Part shown: piece after piece, positions 4,078 through 5,637 of the stretch
Layout of the letters: every line of letters starts with the position of its first letter
Position numbering within the stretch: the first letter of the stretch is position 1
Assembly: GCA_003577005.1 (NCBI GenBank)
Contig: QEUW01000467.1
Coordinates: forward strand, 1-5,637
Origin: Chloroflexota bacterium
GTDB lineage: Bacteria > Chloroflexota > Anaerolineae > Caldilineales > Caldilineaceae
DNA: 5,637 nt
Reading direction: 5' to 3'
The notes under the pieces: generated by a model
What the model saw: only the letters and a program-made list of their open reading frames with translations
What the model was told of the DNA's origin: nothing
Databases searched by the model: none
Program-made: the position numbers and the translations under genes

Positions 4078-4899
4078 TCAAAGAGGTAGTCTGGAAATGC
4101 TGAGAGCGAGGACAAAGAGCACAAGTTTGAGTTCAAAACCCTCAGCCGTGACGGTATGAATCGATTTGGGCAGAAGCTGTTCGAGTAAACTACCCGTGGT
4201 TTCGACAGCCTTGCGAAAGTGCGTCTGCAAGTAACGCATCCAAGGCGGAAAGGGACGCTTGGAGTTGCGTTTGCGCAGCGGTAGAAGCTGTAAGTCTGCG
4301 CTCTGCAAGACATCTTCGAGTTCGTAGTCGTTGTAGGCTTTGTCGCCGATGATCTGGCTTTGTGCCGGCAAGTCAAAGTCGAAGCAGTCGAGTCCTTCAA
4401 CGTCCCCCGTACTGCCAGGCGTCAAGAAGAACTCCACTGGTTCAGAGTTGGGTGTGACCAAAAGATGCACTTTCAGACCATAGAAATAGCGTTTCTTGCT
4501 GGCTTGATAGCCACGATAGACTTCGCCGCGATAGCGTTTCGAGTGCGGAATCCGATAGTTGTCACAAGCACTAATCGGAAAAGTGTCAAGAATGTAGACA
4601 GATTCCTCGTTCAGTGCTTTGAAATGCTCGCCTAAGCAGGCAAACAACGTCAGAAACAGCGGTTTAACCCGATGCACGCGCCGATTGAAACGGCTCCTAC
4701 TCAACATGACAGGAATGTAGCCTTGTTCAGAAAGCATGTCACCCGCATCCACAAAGTTCCCGCCAAAGTACAAGGCGGCCACAAGTGCGACGGTCATTAC
4801 CTCGGCATCGCTCAACTGACACTGGGCATCTTCGTGATGGCGCAATGCCTTGAGCATGTCGTCACACAGGCAATATACCAGTATAATTTGGGTGTCCAT
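4078..4899 (-). CDS. IS982-family transposase, 273 aa, DDE type
   Basis: It catalyses movement of the surrounding insertion sequence. The core motifs of the IS982 family are present: SRSRFNRRVHRVKPLF at 67-82, the first acidic residue in YILDTFPISACDN (D105), YRGYQASKKRYFYGLKVHL at 128-146, the second in IIGDKAYNDYE (D186), then RKRNSKR (209-215) and the third in AVETTGSLLEQLLPKSIHTVTAEGFELK (E233). The 273-aa length is close to the usual 280-300. No frameshift or internal stop is seen, so the enzyme may be active. The start at 4897-4899 is preceded by AGGAG at about 6 nt. GC content is visibly lower than in aspS, consistent with an acquired element. Confidence 0.92.
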   Translation of the reverse strand: MDTQIILVYCLCDDMLKALRHHEDAQCQLSDAEVMTVALVAALYFGGNFVDAGDMLSEQGYIPVMLSRSRFNRRVHRVKPLFLTLFACLGEHFKALNEESVYILDTFPISACDNYRIPHSKRYRGEVYRGYQASKKRYFYGLKVHLLVTPNSEPVEFFLTPGSTGDVEGLDCFDFDLPAQSQIIGDKAYNDYELEDVLQSADLQLLPLRKRNSKRPFPPWMRYLQTHFRKAVETTGSLLEQLLPKSIHTVTAEGFELKLVLFVLALSISRLPL

Positions 4900-4990
4900 A
4901 GGTTGCTCCTGCTGGTTAGTTAGGCTTAGTCACCCTCTACCTTACAGGACTACCTATGGACTTTTCAATTTCTTATCCTACCCTTCACAA

Positions 4991-5005
4991 GGTAGCAACT
5001 TGAGT
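4991..5005 (-). repeat. IS right terminal inverted repeat
   Basis: GGTAGCAACTTGAGT on the plus strand, the exact inverse of 4062-4076. It supplies the last six codons and the stop of the truncated upstream gene. Confidence 0.9.
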
Positions 5006-5014
5006 TAAATTATA
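5006..5014. repeat. Possible target-site duplication, right copy
   Basis: TAAATTATA flanks the right terminal repeat and matches 7 of 9 bases of the left flank TATGTTATA. Confidence 0.45.
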
Positions 5015-5149
5015 GATCTGGATACTCGTCCGATAACCGCCAAAAATGGTCTGCGCTTGGCTGACGGAAGGCCAAAGAAACGCGCCCAGCAGGCTCAACA
5101 GCAGACATATTGCCGGCCGGAGGCGAAGGGGGGAAAGATGCAGATTCAT

Positions 5150-5481
5150 GTTGGGTTCTCCTAAAAGGATTGCGCTAAGGAGATTGACAAATGCATTCGT
5201 ACTGCTCAAGCCACAGGCATTGCATCAATACAATACGGGAAGAGGGAACTAAAATACCGAGAGGGATGATGGGCTTGCGGTTGGCTCAATGTATTCTGCG
5301 GGTTCACCCATATTCTATGGCGGAAACCCAAAAGTGAATAGGGACAAATGTCCTGATCTAAATTCATACATCTTTTCGATGTACACACAAATACGATACC
5401 GGCACCACAGAGCCTGTGCGCCGGTATCACCTAACAATCATGCATCGCGATGCCAAGTGATTATACAATAAGAAACAGGGA
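5150..5481. other. Intergenic stretch, 332 bp, no gene seen
   Basis: This lies between the ftsK stop and the truncated secreted-protein gene. Short frames on both strands lack ribosome binding sites and coding character. It contains the AGGAG site of the truncated gene (about 5158-5162), the ftsK-proximal hairpin at 5395-5428 and a perfect 12-bp palindrome, GCATCGCGATGC (5442-5453). A promoter for the truncated gene must lie here, but no TTGACA/TATAAT pair stands out. Confidence 0.6.
5395..5428 (-). terminator. Stable hairpin downstream of ftsK, likely terminator
   Basis: GATACCGGC (5395-5403) pairs with GCCGGTATC (5420-5428). An inner CACAG/CTGTG stem (5406-5410, 5414-5418) closes an AGC loop. 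On the minus strand it is followed by GTATTTGTGTG, a U-rich but interrupted tail. It lies 53 bp after the ftsK stop, so it is probably its transcription end. Confidence 0.55.
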
Positions 5482-5637
5482 TTACGTTGCTTTCATTTCC
5501 TCATCGTACATGTCGGCTTCCTCCTTGAGCAGCACTTCGCGCCCTTGGCCGCCGCCCATGTCTGGGCCGACGATGCCCTGCGCCTCCAACTGCTCCATCA
5601 GCCGCGCCGCCTTGGGATAGCCGATGCGCAGCTTGCG
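5482..5637 (-). CDS. ftsK: DNA translocase FtsK, C-terminal gamma domain (partial)
   Basis: Only the last 51 codons are in the window; the gene continues beyond the right edge. The visible [36 protein letters not shown] matches the winged-helix gamma domain at the C-terminus of FtsK/SpoIIIE translocases, notably RIGY--AARL---E--GIVGP and the closing REVL. This domain reads the polar guide sequences (KOPS/SRS) that set the direction in which the hexameric motor pumps DNA at the division septum. A 15-residue acidic tail ([15 protein letters not shown]) follows the domain. The stop is at 5482-5484, with a likely terminator hairpin downstream. The upstream motor domain cannot be assessed here. 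Confidence 0.9.
   Translation of the reverse strand, partial: RKLRIGYPKAARLMEQLEAQGIVGPDMGGGQGREVLLKEEADMYDEEMKAT

Larger units (their letters stand above)
4062..5005 (-). mobile_element. Insertion sequence, IS982 family, 944 bp
   Basis: A single transposase gene is bracketed by perfect 15-bp terminal inverted repeats, ACTCAAGTTGCTACC (4062-4076) and its complement (4991-5005). The match continues two more bases outward (17 bp, 4060-4076 with 4991-5007). Size and gene content fit the IS982 family (about 1 kb, one ORF, DDE enzyme). The transposase stop codon is 1 nt from the left repeat. The 91-bp stretch between the transposase start and the right repeat is noncoding and should hold its promoter, but I see no convincing one. 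The element lies between the coiled-coil gene promoter and the truncated secreted-protein gene, and its transposase points towards the former with no terminator between them. Confidence 0.88.
4985..5149 (-). pseudogene. N-terminal fragment of a secreted protein, truncated by the IS
   Basis: The frame encodes 54 aa. Residues 1-12 are a basic n-region, 13-26 a hydrophobic core (AICLLLSLLGAFLW), and cleavage is likely at SVSQA-QT near residue 32, so this is a Sec signal peptide. The mature part begins QTIFGGYRTSIQIYNL (33-48), resembling the 'TSIQVQNL' beta-strand motif at the start of exported Chloroflexota proteins. Codons after L48 come from the IS terminal repeat and reach a stop inside it. 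The start at 5147-5149 has AGGAG 8 nt upstream. Across the IS the frame could continue as DWNLHNLPLDNP before stopping at 4014-4016, so the body of the original gene is missing from the other side. It is therefore a remnant; a stable small exported peptide is possible but unlikely. Confidence 0.72.

Noticed and set aside
4014..4400. 128-aa minus-strand frame overlapping the transposase
   Set aside because: It is a shifted frame of the transposase; only its last few codons (4014-4061) are of interest, as the possible continuation of the truncated secreted gene.
5289..5471. 60-aa plus-strand open frame
   Set aside because: It crosses the ftsK-proximal hairpin, lacks an SD and has no coding character.

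Overview
The window reads as bacterial chromosome, most likely Chloroflexota (Anaerolineae/Caldilineae-like). That placement is an inference from four things: a mevalonate-type decarboxylase, an archaeal-type aspartyl-tRNA synthetase behind a transcriptional T-box, several small conserved hypotheticals, and a generally GC-rich background. No rRNA or tRNA is present to confirm it.

Left block (1-2490, minus strand). The order of transcription is: a strong TTGACA/TAGACT promoter (2460-2488), a T-box leader of about 350 nt, aspS (733-2082), a 101-aa hypothetical protein with its own extended -10 promoter (284-589), and the first 42 codons of a mevalonate (di)phosphate decarboxylase that runs off the left edge. 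The T-box has a GAC (Asp) specifier, a UGGC acceptor-binding bulge and a 12-bp terminator. The synthetase carries the His/Pro pair associated with non-discriminating AspRS, so it probably charges both tRNA-Asp and tRNA-Asn. A repeat-rich spacer (134-287) separates the last two genes.

Middle block (2490-3260, plus strand). Diverging from the aspS promoter is a small transcription unit of two conserved hypothetical proteins (77 and 75 aa). The first appears to be translated from a leaderless mRNA; the second has a good ribosome binding site. A long imperfect inverted repeat and an intrinsic terminator close the unit.

Right block (3264-5637, minus strand). A 207-aa coiled-coil protein is driven by a near-consensus promoter built into a perfect 18-bp-arm palindrome. 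Each arm is itself a near-palindromic operator, which makes this the most striking regulatory site in the window. Directly upstream lies a 944-bp IS982-family insertion sequence (4062-5005) with an intact-looking transposase. On its far side the IS cuts off a secreted-protein gene, leaving only the signal peptide and the first residues of the mature protein. The window ends in the C-terminal gamma domain of FtsK, followed by a stable hairpin.

I found no convincing new multi-gene system. The items most worth following are the T-box plus non-discriminating AspRS pair, the twin-operator promoter with an IS placed just upstream, and the leaderless two-gene unit.
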